64,000 nucleotides of DNA, taken from the NCBI GenBank assembly GCA_005217565.1, contig SJCO01000010.1, forward strand, positions 62,001-126,000, read 5' to 3'. Source of the DNA: Puteibacter caeruleilacunae (lineage in GTDB: Bacteria > Bacteroidota > Bacteroidia > Bacteroidales > Prolixibacteraceae). Positions 36,731 to 45,942 of the stretch are shown here, in pieces; the first letter of the stretch is position 1, and each line of letters starts with the position of its first letter. Both the position numbers and the translations under genes were made by a program. Below the pieces are notes generated by a model, which was not told the origin of the DNA, did not search any database, and saw only the letters and a list, made by a program, of their open reading frames with translations.

Positions 36731-37834
36731 ATGCTTATAAACGAACAAGCCTATCACACCATTTGGTACAATAATGAGAATAAATGTGTTGTGATCATTG
36801 ATCAACGCAAACTACCTTTCTCTTTTGAAACAATTGAATTAAAAGACATCAAGGAAGCTTGGCATGCGATCCAGGATATGGCTGTTCGTGGAGCCCCGTT
36901 AATTGGAGTAACAGGAGCTTATGGCATGTACCTGGGGATCACCAACCTAGATCCCTCTGAGTTAACATTAGACAAGATCAATAAACTTGGTGATTATCTA
37001 AAATCATCACGTCCAACGGCAGTTAATCTGGAAATTATTATCGATGAACTGATTGCCAATCTGCAAGCTTGCGAACCACAGTCTTGGGAAAAAGAAGCAC
37101 TTGTGTTTGCTGAAAAGATCAAACAAAGGGAAATTGATTACTGTTCGTCGATCGGGGATCATGGACTTAAATTGATTGAAGAGATAGCTGCTACAAAGCC
37201 AGGAGAAACAATCAACATACTCACCCATTGCAATGCAGGATGGTTAGCATGTATTGATTGGGGAACTGCTACTGCTCCTATCTATAAAGCACACCAAAAA
37301 GGAATAGACATTCACGTTTGGGTAGATGAAACACGTCCACGAAATCAAGGTGCAAAACTAACAGCATGGGAATTATTACACAATCATGTTCCTCACACAA
37401 TTGTTCCTGATAATACTGGTGGACATTTAATGCAGCACGGCATGGTAGATTTGGTTATAGTAGGTAGTGACCGAACAACTAGAGCAGGAGATGTGGCCAA
37501 TAAAATAGGAACATACCTAAAGGCACTTGCTGCTAACGATAACAATGTACCTTTCTTTGTTGCTCTTCCGTCAACAACTTTCGATTTTAATATTAGCGAT
37601 GGTGTTCGTGACATTCCTATAGAGCAACGTGATGAGAATGAGGTGAAATACATGGAGGGTATTGCTTCCAACAAGTTAGTAAACGCTCTAATCATGCCTG
37701 AAGATAGCAAGGCGGCCAATTATGGTTTTGATGTAACTCCTGCACGTCTGGTTACTGGTTTAATTACCGAACGTGGCATTTGCGAGGCAAATGAGACTGC
37801 CATTTCTGAAAAGTTTAAAGACCTGATGTCATGA
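36731..37834 (+). CDS. mtnA: S-methyl-5-thioribose-1-phosphate isomerase
   Basis: A 367-residue isomerase of the eIF2B-like family, converting 5-methylthioribose-1-phosphate to the ribulose form. Motifs: DMAVRGAPLIGVTGAYG, catalytic C167 in THCNAGWLAC, D247 in VGSDRTTRAGDVANKIGTY, and LVTGLITERG near the end. It overlaps the class II aldolase gene by 4 bp (ATGA) and mtnP follows, so three steps of methylthioadenosine use are in one operon. Some substitutions (NAGWLACIDWGTA instead of NAGALA) leave room for a 5-deoxyribose-phosphate preference. Confidence 0.92.
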   Translation: MLINEQAYHTIWYNNENKCVVIIDQRKLPFSFETIELKDIKEAWHAIQDMAVRGAPLIGVTGAYGMYLGITNLDPSELTLDKINKLGDYLKSSRPTAVNLEIIIDELIANLQACEPQSWEKEALVFAEKIKQREIDYCSSIGDHGLKLIEEIAATKPGETINILTHCNAGWLACIDWGTATAPIYKAHQKGIDIHVWVDETRPRNQGAKLTAWELLHNHVPHTIVPDNTGGHLMQHGMVDLVIVGSDRTTRAGDVANKIGTYLKALAANDNNVPFFVALPSTTFDFNISDGVRDIPIEQRDENEVKYMEGIASNKLVNALIMPEDSKAANYGFDVTPARLVTGLITERGICEANETAISEKFKDLMS

Positions 37835-38427
37835 AAATAGATGAAGGATACATCAAATTTACATGTCAACGAGATCATTCAGAGCTAGATCTTCCAAACA
37901 ATTTTTTAGTAGATCTAAACATCTGGCGAAGCAAGTTAAAAGAGAACAACCTTATTGGAGAAACTCCTGAAGGAATAGGCTTTGGAAATATCTCCTTAAG
38001 AAGTGAAGAGCAGTTTTACATTACAGGAAGTGCAACCGGAGGTATCACACTGCTAGGGTCTGAGCACATTGCTTTGGTAACAAACTGGAATTACTCCAAG
38101 AATACACTAAACTGCACTGGATTCATCGATGCTTCATCAGAGTCACTTAGTCATGCTGCAGTCTATGAGGCAAATAGTACTTGTAAAGCTGTAATTCATG
38201 TTCATCATAAAAGAATGTGGAATAAATTCTTGAATAAAATGGCAACAACGCCTGCTTCTGCCAAATTTGGAACACCTGAGTTGGCTTTAGCAATTCATAA
38301 AATTATCTCTACGAACAAACATGTCGATAACATCCTGTTTACGGCTGGTCACGAAGATGGAGTTATTGCTTGGGGAGAATCTTTACAAGATGTTTACAAC
38401 GTGTTACAGAAATATCTAGAGAAATAA
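37831..38427 (+). CDS. Class II aldolase/adducin family protein (MtnB- or Ald2-like)
   Basis: A 198-residue zinc-dependent aldolase-fold protein. Zinc ligands are predicted in VIHVHHKRMW (HxHH) and TAGHEDGVIAWG; SSESLSHAAVYEA carries the family acidic residue. In the methionine salvage pathway MtnB dehydrates methylthioribulose-1-phosphate; in the DHAP shunt a related aldolase (Ald2) splits it to DHAP and an aldehyde. No mtnC, mtnD or mtnE gene is seen here, so the shunt-like aldolase is slightly favoured, but the sequence alone cannot decide. Coupled to mtnA by a 4-bp overlap. Confidence 0.82.
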   Translation: MKIDEGYIKFTCQRDHSELDLPNNFLVDLNIWRSKLKENNLIGETPEGIGFGNISLRSEEQFYITGSATGGITLLGSEHIALVTNWNYSKNTLNCTGFIDASSESLSHAAVYEANSTCKAVIHVHHKRMWNKFLNKMATTPASAKFGTPELALAIHKIISTNKHVDNILFTAGHEDGVIAWGESLQDVYNVLQKYLEK

Positions 38428-38448
38428 AATAGGCAAAATACATAACAA

Positions 38449-39195
38449 ATGAAGAAAATTGCAATTATAGGAGGTTCAGGATTAGAAAATCCAGAACTAT
38501 TGCGTGATGCGAAAAATATAAAAATCAATACACCATACGGAGAAACAAGCTCAGACTTTCTAACGGGAAGACTAAACGGTACAGAGGTGGCAATTCTTTC
38601 ACGACATGGGCGCCAACACACGATTCCGCCAACTCAGGTTAACAATCGTGCAAATATCTGGGCAATTAAGGAATTAGGATGTGAAGCTATCCTGACAACC
38701 ACTGCATGTGGAAGTCTTAGAGAGGAAATTGATAGGGGAGATCTTGTTATCCTTGATCAGTTTATTGACTTTACAAAGCATCGCATTGCGACATTCTACG
38801 ATAAATTTGAGCCAGGGCAATTGAACCATACACCAATGGCGGATCCTTTCTGTGAGAAAATGCGTACTGCACTTATCCGAGAGGCTCAAAGCCTTAATCT
38901 TCGTTTTCATGAAACAGGAACAGTAATCACCATAGAAGGTCCTCGTTTCTCTACCAGAGCAGAGTCAAAAATGTTCAGACTTTGGGGAGCAGACGTGATC
39001 AATATGTCGGTTGCACCAGAATGTGCCTTAGCCAATGAATTAGAAATACCTTATGCAGCAATTGCAATGGCAACAGACTATGATTGCTGGAAGACTGATG
39101 AAGCTCCAGTTACGTGGGAAGATGTGCTTGCTGTATTCAAAAAGAATGTAGACAACGTGACAAAACTGCTAATTCAGGCAGTTCCTCACCTATAA
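38449..39195 (+). CDS. mtnP: 5'-methylthioadenosine phosphorylase family
   Basis: A 248-residue phosphorylase of the PNP/MTAP family, splitting methylthioadenosine (or a related nucleoside) into base and pentose-1-phosphate. Motifs: IIGGSGLENPELL, SRHGRQHTIPPTQVNNRAN (phosphate loop), TTTACGSLREEI, GPRFSTRAESKMFRLWGADVI and MATDYDCW. Third in the mtnA operon, 21 bp after the aldolase gene; its product feeds MtnA. A purine or inosine phosphorylase is a less likely reading. A bidirectional terminator follows. Confidence 0.9.
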   Translation: MKKIAIIGGSGLENPELLRDAKNIKINTPYGETSSDFLTGRLNGTEVAILSRHGRQHTIPPTQVNNRANIWAIKELGCEAILTTTACGSLREEIDRGDLVILDQFIDFTKHRIATFYDKFEPGQLNHTPMADPFCEKMRTALIREAQSLNLRFHETGTVITIEGPRFSTRAESKMFRLWGADVINMSVAPECALANELEIPYAAIAMATDYDCWKTDEAPVTWEDVLAVFKKNVDNVTKLLIQAVPHL

Positions 39196-39201
39196 AAGCA
39201 T

Positions 39202-39236
39202 AAAGAGGCTACCTGAAACAGATAGCCTCTTTTATA
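39202..39236. terminator. Bidirectional terminator between mtnP and metG
   Basis: Stem AAGAGGCTA / TAGCCTCTT with an 11-nt loop, A and T tracts on both sides. Confidence 0.8.
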
Positions 39237-39255
39237 TATTACTTAAATATCAGTC

Positions 39256-41289
39256 TTAACGTACTTCTGATCCGTTTTTAACAGCATCAGTAGGTGCTAC
39301 AAATTTCAAAGATCCATCCGCATCTTCAGCCATTAATATCATTCCTTGAGACTCAATACCACGTAATTTCTTAGGCGCTAGATTTACAAGAATGCTAACT
39401 TGCTTGCCAATGATTTCTTCTGGCTTGTAATATTCTGCAATACCCGAAACAACAGTACGAGTATCAATACCTGTATCTACTTCCAGCTTCAATAATTTCT
39501 TGGTCTTGGCTACCTTTTCAGCACCAATGATAGTACCTACACGGATATCCATTTTAGTAAAGTCATCGAACTCGATATTCTCTTTCGCTGGAGCAGCCTT
39601 TGCTTCAGCCATCTCATTTGCTTTTTTGGTATCCAACAATTTCTGAACCTGTGCTTCGATTACTGAATCCTCGATCTTCTCAAATAATAACTGAGGTTTG
39701 TTAATCTGATGACCCGCTGCTAACAAATCAGTGCGTCCCAGATCTTCCCAATTAACTCCCTCAACATTCAAGAAACTTCTCAACTTCTCTGCAGTAAAAG
39801 GCAAGAATGGTTCAAATACAATTGCAAGGTTTGCTGTGATCTGAAGACATACATTCATAATTGTTTTAACACGCTCCTCGTCAGTTTTAACAACCTTCCA
39901 AGGCTCTTCATCTGCAAGATACTTATTACCCAAACGAGCAAGGTCCATTGCAAATTTCAACGCCTCACGGAAACGATAGTTCTCAAGACTCTTCTCTACC
40001 TGCTCTCTGATCGATGCAATCTCTGCTAGTGTTTCACGGTCGGTATCATTCAACTCACCTAAAGCAGGTACTACACCTTTGTAGTATTTGTTAGTTAAAA
40101 CAAGCGCTCTGTTCACAAAGTTACCAAGCACAGCTACTAACTCATTGTTATTTCTTGCCTGATAATCTTTCCAGGTAAAGTCATTATCCTTACTCTCAGG
40201 TGCATTAGCTGTCAATACATATTTCAGTACATCTTCTTTCCCTGGGAACTCTTCCAAATACTCATGTAGCCAAACAGCCCAGTTTCTTGATGTTGAAATC
40301 TTATCTCCCTCAAGATTCAAGAACTCATTGGCAGGAACATTCTCTGGTAACACATACGAACCATCAGCTTTCAACATTGCTGGGAAAATAATACAGTGGA
40401 ATACAATATTATCTTTTCCAATGAAGTGTACCATTTTTGATTCCTCATCTTTCCAATACTTTTCCCAGTCAGGAGTTAACTCTTTGGTAGCAGAGATATA
40501 ACCAATAGGAGCATCAAACCATACGTATAACACTTTACCTTCGGCTCCTTCTACTGGTACTGGTACCCCCCAATTAAGGTCACGTGTTACCGCACGAGGA
40601 TGAAGTCCGCTATCCAACCAAGACTTACACTGGCCGTAAACGTTAGGTTTCCATTCCTTGTGATCTTCAAGAATCCATTGTTTCAACCAATCCTCATATT
40701 TATCCAAAGGTAAATACCAGTGCTTAGTTTCTTTTAATACAGGAATATTTCCGCTAATTACAGAAACCGGATTAATTAGATCGGTTGCATTCAACGATGT
40801 TCCACAACTCTCACACTGATCACCATAAGCACCCTCACTATTACAATGAGGACAAGTTCCGGTTATATATCTATCAGCTAAAAACTGATTATTTGCTTCA
40901 TCATAGAATTGCTCAGAGGTCTTTTCTACAAACTCACCTTTTTCGTAAAGTGTCTTGAAAAACTCTGATGCAGTCTCATAATGTGTATCAGTTGTTGTTC
41001 TTGAATACACATCAAATGAGATTCCAAAATCTTCGAATGATTTCTTAATAATTCCGTGATACTTATCTACAACATCCTGCGGAGTAATCCCTTCATTTTT
41101 AGCCTTTAGCGTAATCGGCACACCATGTTCGTCAGATCCACCAATTAAAATTACATCTTTGCCACGTAAGCGAAGATAACGAGCATAAATATCTGCAGGT
41201 ACATACACTCCTGCCAAGTGACCAATATGTACTGGTCCGTTAGCATAAGGAAGTGCAGTTGTAATTAACGTACGTTTGAAATCCTTCAT
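39256..41289 (-). CDS. metG: Methionyl-tRNA synthetase
   Basis: A 677-residue class I synthetase from the ATG at 41289 (an ATG at 41319 adds 10 residues, KIRKDQQ, and is less likely). The HIGH-type motif is [11 protein letters not shown], the zinc domain has [17 protein letters not shown], and the KMSKS loop reads [10 protein letters not shown]-terminal tRNA-binding OB-fold domain ([11 protein letters not shown]) is fused, as in the dimeric E. coli type. The -7 element at 41330-41337 is 40 bp upstream of the chosen start. Confidence 0.96.
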   Translation of the reverse strand: MKDFKRTLITTALPYANGPVHIGHLAGVYVPADIYARYLRLRGKDVILIGGSDEHGVPITLKAKNEGITPQDVVDKYHGIIKKSFEDFGISFDVYSRTTTDTHYETASEFFKTLYEKGEFVEKTSEQFYDEANNQFLADRYITGTCPHCNSEGAYGDQCESCGTSLNATDLINPVSVISGNIPVLKETKHWYLPLDKYEDWLKQWILEDHKEWKPNVYGQCKSWLDSGLHPRAVTRDLNWGVPVPVEGAEGKVLYVWFDAPIGYISATKELTPDWEKYWKDEESKMVHFIGKDNIVFHCIIFPAMLKADGSYVLPENVPANEFLNLEGDKISTSRNWAVWLHEYLEEFPGKEDVLKYVLTANAPESKDNDFTWKDYQARNNNELVAVLGNFVNRALVLTNKYYKGVVPALGELNDTDRETLAEIASIREQVEKSLENYRFREALKFAMDLARLGNKYLADEEPWKVVKTDEERVKTIMNVCLQITANLAIVFEPFLPFTAEKLRSFLNVEGVNWEDLGRTDLLAAGHQINKPQLLFEKIEDSVIEAQVQKLLDTKKANEMAEAKAAPAKENIEFDDFTKMDIRVGTIIGAEKVAKTKKLLKLEVDTGIDTRTVVSGIAEYYKPEEIIGKQVSILVNLAPKKLRGIESQGMILMAEDADGSLKFVAPTDAVKNGSEVR

Positions 41290-41329
41290 AATATTTTGTT
41301 GATCTTTTCTGATTTTCAATTTTGAACTG

Positions 41330-41337
41330 CAAAGATA
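41330..41337 (-). promoter_or_regulatory. -7 promoter element of metG
   Basis: On the minus strand TATCTTTG, a perfect TAnnTTTG. Confidence 0.5.
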
Positions 41338-41413
41338 ATTAAGTTATTAGAAAATTATACTGCCTCGATTTGGAATCAGGAAAATCACGTTCAAAATTAA
41401 GACCACCCACACG

Positions 41414-41503
41414 AAATCGATTGCTTTTTTCAGGCAGCCTTGACTTTTTTGATTCGTTTTTGAGGCAAGCCAAAAATGAAGAGCCATCCGGCCAGAAGAC
41501 AAA
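41414..41503. repeat. Dispersed intergenic repeat, copy B
   Basis: Roughly 80 percent identical by eye to 6730-6820 over 90 bp, in the same orientation (shared cores AAATCGATTGCTTTTT, CAGGCAGCCTTGA, TCGTTTTTG, CAAAAATGA, TCCGG). It sits between metG and ldcA. It lacks the inverted arm that precedes copy A. Confidence 0.65.
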
Positions 41504-41558
41504 CATTGTATAGTTACAGCTTTTTAACTACATTTAATCTGAAAAACACATTTCACGT

Positions 41559-42461
41559 ATGATTCAGCCCAGTCCGCTACAAAAAGGAGACACAATAGCC
41601 ATTCTTTCTCCTGCTGGAAAAATAGACGCAAAGCATGTTCAGCCAGCAGTTGAATTACTTAAAGAATTAGGATTTCTGGTAAAAACAGGAGAGCACATCT
41701 TCTCCTCACACTTTCAATTTGCAGGAACCGACGAACAAAGAGCCTCAGATTTACAACAAGCTCTTGATGATGAAAATGTAAAAGCCATCATATGCTCACG
41801 TGGAGGATATGGATCATTGCGCACATTACAAAAGATTAACTGGGACAGCTTCCTTATCAACCCGAAGTGGATTGTTGGCTTCAGTGATGTTACTGTATTT
41901 CACAACGCACTACATCAAATGAATATGTGCTCTGTCCATGGTTCTATGCCTCGCTTTTTCTTTACAGAGAAGAAGCCCAACGATAGCTTTCAAGCTATGC
42001 TCAACAGCATAACCGGTGAAGCAAACAAGTATCAAATAGATAATCATCCGCTTAATCAAACAGGCAGTACCACTGCTCCAATCATCGGTGGAAATCTATC
42101 TATTTTGTATAGTCTAAGAGGCACTCCTTATGACATCAAAACCAAGGGTAAAATACTATTCATTGAAGATCTCTCTGAGTATTTATACCATCTTGACCGT
42201 ATCATGCTTAATTTAAAAGTTGGAGGAAAACTTAATGATCTGGCAGGTCTTATTGTTGGTGGTTTCACTGACATGAAAGACAACGACAATCCATTTGGTC
42301 GGAATGCCTATGAAATTATCAGCGATGCTGTAAAGGAATTTGATTACCCGGTTTGCTTCAACTTTCCTGCCGGACATGAATTACCAAACATGTCGCTAAA
42401 AATGGGAGCTTTGGCACAACTAACTGTTTCGACAGATTATGTGGAACTAACACAGCAATAG
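41559..42461 (+). CDS. ldcA: Murein LD-carboxypeptidase (peptidase S66)
   Basis: A 300-residue cytoplasmic serine peptidase of family S66 that removes the terminal D-alanine from tetrapeptides during peptidoglycan recycling. The nucleophile serine is in ICSRGGYGSLRTL; the glutamate and histidine of the triad lie in LFIEDLSEYLYHLDR and NFPAGHELPN. The length is usual. It abuts yraN with no gap (stop at 42461, ATG at 42462). No signal peptide is seen, which fits a cytoplasmic place. Confidence 0.93.
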   Translation: MIQPSPLQKGDTIAILSPAGKIDAKHVQPAVELLKELGFLVKTGEHIFSSHFQFAGTDEQRASDLQQALDDENVKAIICSRGGYGSLRTLQKINWDSFLINPKWIVGFSDVTVFHNALHQMNMCSVHGSMPRFFFTEKKPNDSFQAMLNSITGEANKYQIDNHPLNQTGSTTAPIIGGNLSILYSLRGTPYDIKTKGKILFIEDLSEYLYHLDRIMLNLKVGGKLNDLAGLIVGGFTDMKDNDNPFGRNAYEIISDAVKEFDYPVCFNFPAGHELPNMSLKMGALAQLTVSTDYVELTQQ

Positions 42462-42827
42462 ATGGCACGACATAACGACTTAGGAAAAGAAGGAGAAGAT
42501 ATTGCAAGAACTTATCTCATGAAAAAAGGCTTCAGAATACTGGAAGTTAATTGGAGATATGGCAAAGAAGAGATCGACATTATTGCACTTGATAAAAACG
42601 AGTTGGTTATTGTAGAAGTAAAAACAAGAAGTAGTGCTTACTATCAACATCCTTGGGAAGCAATCACCAATCGCAAACAACGCTACTTAATCAATGCTGC
42701 TGATGCATATATTCAAATGACCGAAAGTGATTTGGAGACACGATTCGATGTAGTATCAATTATTTATAGCAATGGTTCCTACCAGATAGAACACATTCCT
42801 GATGCCTTCTATCCGGGAATCTGCTAA
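42462..42827 (+). CDS. yraN: YraN family protein (UPF0102, endonuclease-like fold)
   Basis: A 121-residue protein of UPF0102. It has the PD-(D/E)xK-like core: GKEGEDIARTYLMKKGF, EEIDIIALDKNELVIVEVKTRSS (D, E, K residues present) and ITNRKQRYLINAADAYI. The family has been proposed to be a nuclease, but its function is not firmly known. Directly joined to ldcA; converges on the receiver gene with a 4-bp overlap. Confidence 0.9.
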   Translation: MARHNDLGKEGEDIARTYLMKKGFRILEVNWRYGKEEIDIIALDKNELVIVEVKTRSSAYYQHPWEAITNRKQRYLINAADAYIQMTESDLETRFDVVSIIYSNGSYQIEHIPDAFYPGIC

Positions 42828-43213
42828 TCTAAATACTTGGCAATGGTGTCCATCAACACCTTAAAACGTATTGGCTTAGAAATATAATCATTGCACCCAG
42901 CCTTCAAGATATTCTCTCTTTCATTGGCCATAGCATAAGCTGTTTGTGCAACAATAGGAATCTCAGGACGCTTTTCTTTAATCTGTCTTGTTGCTTCATA
43001 ACCATCCAACTCAGGTAGTCTGATATCCATTAATATCAAATCAATGTGAGTATCTGAAGTCGCCAGGTCAATCGCCTCCCGACCACTTGATGCAAAAAGC
43101 AGTTTTGCCTCGGTTTTACGCAGTGCAGCTTGAAAGAAATACGTATTTACCTCTTCATCTTCCACCACCAAGATGACTTTATCTGACCAGTTGTATACTT
43201 CTGTATTGCTCAT
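42824..43213 (-). CDS. Single-domain response regulator receiver protein
   Basis: A 129-residue protein that is only a receiver domain. Acidic pair VVEDEE, phospho-acceptor D63 in ILMDIRLPELDGYEA, conserved T in VAQTAYA and K in YISKPIRF. It is the type found as the last part of hybrid kinases (GCNDYISKP) and may serve as a phosphate shuttle or act on motility or secretion. No kinase gene is adjacent, so it is an orphan. Confidence 0.9.
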   Translation of the reverse strand: MSNTEVYNWSDKVILVVEDEEVNTYFFQAALRKTEAKLLFASSGREAIDLATSDTHIDLILMDIRLPELDGYEATRQIKEKRPEIPIVAQTAYAMANERENILKAGCNDYISKPIRFKVLMDTIAKYLD

Positions 43214-43366
43214 ATAACTTCTACCTGCTTAAATTTTCATCTAAAATAAGACATCTTTATCAATATATTAAGGCAACAGTACAGAAAAAATCAAAAAGTT
43301 TCAGTAAGATCTTGAAAAGTAAAACTTATTTCTGAAATTAGAGCCCAATTCTAATCTAGTCATTCT

Positions 43367-43720
43367 ATGAATATTGAAGAATTAAGAGACTATTGTCTCA
43401 CAAAAAAAGGGGTAAGCGAAAGCTTTCCATTCGACGAAACGACGTTGGTATTCAAGGTGCTTGATAAAATGTTCTGCTTAACAGATATTGAGAAAGAATT
43501 TTCAATGAACCTGAAGTGTGATCCGGGAAAAGCAATTGAGCTCAGGGAACTATACACAGCTGTTCAACCTGGTTATCACATGAATAAAAAGCATTGGAAC
43601 ACCGTTAAACCCGACGAATCAACTTCTAAAGAATTAATAGAATCATGGATTGATGATTCCTATAACTTGGTTGTTTCATCATTCACAAAGAAGAAAAAAG
43701 AAGAGTTAAACAGTCTATAA
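43367..43720 (+). CDS. MmcQ/YjbR family DNA-binding-like protein
   Basis: A 117-residue member of the MmcQ/YjbR family (double-wing fold). Typical blocks are MNIEELRDYCLTKKGVSES, FPFDETTLVFKVLDKMF, and HMNKKHWNTVKPDES. A DNA-binding role was proposed from structure, but the function is unknown. It is followed by the peptidase gene after 11 bp, so they are probably co-transcribed. Confidence 0.9.
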   Translation: MNIEELRDYCLTKKGVSESFPFDETTLVFKVLDKMFCLTDIEKEFSMNLKCDPGKAIELRELYTAVQPGYHMNKKHWNTVKPDESTSKELIESWIDDSYNLVVSSFTKKKKEELNSL

Positions 43721-43731
43721 CACACATAAAC

Positions 43732-44820
43732 ATGTTAAAATCATTAGGAATAGCACTAACCACCGCACTTTCATTGCAAGTGGGTATAGTAAATGCTAAA
43801 AAAGCTACAATAAAAGAGACCAAGCAGAATCCAACTACTGCGGTCAAAAATCAACAACGAACAGGTACCTGTTGGAGTTTTGCGACTACTTCATTCATTG
43901 AGTCTGAATTAATGAGACTTGGTAAAGGAGAATTTAATCTGGCAGAAATGTACTTTGTTCGTTATGCATATGAAATGAAAGCCGAGAAATACGCCCGACT
44001 ACAAGGAGTAGGAGTATTTCGTCAGGGAGGACAAGCACATGACGTTATGAACGTGGTACGCAAATATGGTATGGCACCACAAGAAAGCTATGAAGGCTTA
44101 AATTATGGATCTACAGTTCACAACCATACCGAATTAGAATCAGTTGCTAAAAACGCGATGGATGGCCTCTTAAAGAAAGGAAAGAAAACTATTTCATTAG
44201 GCTGGAAGAGTGCTTTTGCTGGCATCATGGACGGTTATTTTGGACAAGCTCCAATCACTGTTCCTCTAAAAGATGAAAAAGTTAGTCCCAACGAATTCAG
44301 AGAAAAACTTGGCATAAATCCCGATGACTATATCGAGCTGACATCTTATACGCATCATCCATATTACCGACCTTTCTCTCTTGAGGTACAGGACAACTGG
44401 TCTGATGATCTATATTACAATTTACCTATTGATGAATTCATGGAGGTGATGTATAATGCTATTGATGAAGGATTCACTATCTGCTGGGATGGCGATGTTA
44501 GTGAAAAAGGCTTTAAACACAAAGAAGGTATTGCAACATTACCAATAGGGGTAAAAGATAGTGATGTACAGGAAGTACGTCAAGTAACATTCGATAACTG
44601 GGAAAGCACCGACGATCATCTAATGCACATCACCGGAATTGCTAAAGACCAGGATGGAACAACTTACTTCATTACTAAGAATTCATGGGGACCATCGAGC
44701 AACAATAACGGTGGTTACTTAAATATGTCAGAAGACTACGTAAAAATTAAAACGATTGCAATTATGGTTCATAAAGATGCTATACCATCAAAAATTGCAA
44801 AAAAACTACACATTTTATAA
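43732..44820 (+). CDS. C1-family cysteine peptidase (PepC/bleomycin hydrolase-like), exported
   Basis: A 362-residue papain-superfamily peptidase of the C1B group. The catalytic cysteine is C47 (TGTCWSFATTS), the histidine H299 (HLMHITGIA) and the asparagine N317 (TKNSWG). QGGQAHDVMNVVRKYG is typical of the aminopeptidase C/bleomycin hydrolase group. Unlike cytoplasmic PepC (about 445 residues), it is shorter and begins with a probable signal peptide (ALTTALSLQVGIVNA), so it likely acts in the periplasm. The S4 gene follows after 3 bp. Confidence 0.88.
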   Translation: MLKSLGIALTTALSLQVGIVNAKKATIKETKQNPTTAVKNQQRTGTCWSFATTSFIESELMRLGKGEFNLAEMYFVRYAYEMKAEKYARLQGVGVFRQGGQAHDVMNVVRKYGMAPQESYEGLNYGSTVHNHTELESVAKNAMDGLLKKGKKTISLGWKSAFAGIMDGYFGQAPITVPLKDEKVSPNEFREKLGINPDDYIELTSYTHHPYYRPFSLEVQDNWSDDLYYNLPIDEFMEVMYNAIDEGFTICWDGDVSEKGFKHKEGIATLPIGVKDSDVQEVRQVTFDNWESTDDHLMHITGIAKDQDGTTYFITKNSWGPSSNNNGGYLNMSEDYVKIKTIAIMVHKDAIPSKIAKKLHIL

Positions 44821-44823
44821 GAG

Positions 44824-45030
44824 ATGAGAGAGTTTCAATTAACAGAAGAATATATTGAACTAATCAGGTTACTAAAGCTCATTCGCATAGCAGAGAGTGG
44901 GGGACAAGCCAAATTAATGGTAGAAGATGGTATGGTAACACTGAATGGAGAAGTTGAATTTAGAAAACGAGCAAAACTCCGAAAAGGAGATATTATTGAA
45001 ATATTTGACCAGCAGATAAAAATCATATAA
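44824..45030 (+). CDS. Small S4-domain RNA-binding protein (YbcJ-like)
   Basis: A 68-residue protein that is nearly all S4 domain: IELIRLLKLIRIAESGGQAK, VEDGMVTLNGEVEFRKRAKL, RKGDIIEIFD. Such free-standing S4 proteins bind structured RNA, perhaps in ribosome or tRNA metabolism; the target is unknown. Last gene of a probable operon with the MmcQ-like and peptidase genes, followed by a bidirectional terminator. Confidence 0.88.
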   Translation: MREFQLTEEYIELIRLLKLIRIAESGGQAKLMVEDGMVTLNGEVEFRKRAKLRKGDIIEIFDQQIKII

Positions 45031-45065
45031 AAAAAAGAGGTATCATTCCGATACCTCTTTTTTTT
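45031..45065. terminator. Bidirectional terminator between S4 gene and GNAT gene
   Basis: Stem AGAGGTATC / GATACCTCT with loop ATTCC and A/T tracts on both sides. The last codons of the acetyltransferase gene lie inside it. Confidence 0.85.
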
Positions 45066-45576
45066 CATGTAACATCACATATAAGTGTTCATCTTGTAAT
45101 TCATTATTTTTAAAGATCGCATTCCTTCGAATAGCCTCTAGGTGATAACCTGCATTTCGGAGAACCTTCATTGATCGAATATTATTAGCAAATACACAAA
45201 CCTGAACACGCACAATATCCAATGTATTGAACGCATATTTCGTAACAGCCTTGACTGCACCTGAAGTGATTCCTTGCCCCCAATATGGCTCGCTTAACCA
45301 ATACCTTATCTCCGCCGATTTACAATAGATATTACTATACAAAAACACCCCAATACTACCTACAGCTTCACCATCAACTTCTATAGCCAACACAATGTTT
45401 TGTTCATCGTTAATGACATTATTCAGCCATTCTCGGGCATGACCTATAGTGTATGGATGAGGAAAATCGTCACGCAGACTACCAGAGATATTCTCATTAT
45501 TTGCATGACGAGCCAACGATTCTGCATCGTCGATTGTCCAGGGGCGTAATGTGCATTTTCTCAATTGAAACTCCAT
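45043..45576 (-). CDS. GNAT family N-acetyltransferase (RimJ/RimL-like)
   Basis: About 177 residues from the ATG at 45576; the frame can extend to 45606. The order is that of the RimJ/RimL-type GNAT fold: LRKCTLRPWTIDDAESLARH, IEVDGEAVGSIGVFL, AEIRYWLSEPYWGQGITSGA (acetyl-CoA loop) and NIRSMKVLRNAGYHLEAI. The substrate (ribosomal protein, amino acid or antibiotic) cannot be told. It converges on the S4 gene. Confidence 0.9.
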   Translation of the reverse strand: MEFQLRKCTLRPWTIDDAESLARHANNENISGSLRDDFPHPYTIGHAREWLNNVINDEQNIVLAIEVDGEAVGSIGVFLYSNIYCKSAEIRYWLSEPYWGQGITSGAVKAVTKYAFNTLDIVRVQVCVFANNIRSMKVLRNAGYHLEAIRRNAIFKNNELQDEHLYVMLHEKKEVSE

Positions 45577-45658
45577 AACGGTTAACATCTTTTGTTCAAG
45601 ATACAAATTTTCAAGCGATAGTCAATATCAAATTTAATGAACCAATTAAATTGAATCT

Positions 45659-45760
45659 GTTGCTAATTAATATTTTTTCACTAGTTTCGCGGCCCCGGAA
45701 ACGGGCAGCAAGCAGAAAAAGTATGTTCGCATATTTTCTTACGTAAATTCAGATAGAATT
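45659..45760 (+). ncRNA. Candidate untranslated transcript with near-consensus promoter
   Basis: GTTG (45659-45662), a 19-nt spacer and TAGTTTCG (45682-45689) form a near-consensus promoter. Transcription would start in GC-rich DNA with a tetraloop hairpin CCCG-GAAA-CGGG (45694-45705), then a second hairpin with a TTCG loop (about 45714-45740). No supported plus-strand gene follows within 300 bp, and both neighbours are on the minus strand. No known RNA family was recognised. A start-less open frame across the region cannot be excluded as coding. Confidence 0.4.
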
Positions 45761-45942
45761 GTTTTAAAACTTCTCTACTTAAGAACTGTATTAGGTGACA
45801 ATACTCCTCTTCACGAAATTAACACTATTGTTGAAAACATTTTCAACCTTTACAAATACTTCTACAACTGAAATTTAAGCACCAGCAGATTATAACACAT
45901 TAGCCTTTTTAACAGGATATCAACATTCATGTTAATTTAGAA

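Noticed and set aside
43408-43415. Single AGGGGTAA, and another at 44547-44554, as extra operator sites
   Set aside because: Both are single copies inside coding sequence, not near a promoter; only the tandem 12-bp-period form is taken as meaningful.
45690-45872. Start-less open frame of about 60 codons in the 45.7 kb spacer
   Set aside because: No start codon, no ribosome binding site and no recognised family. Kept only as an alternative to the non-coding RNA idea.
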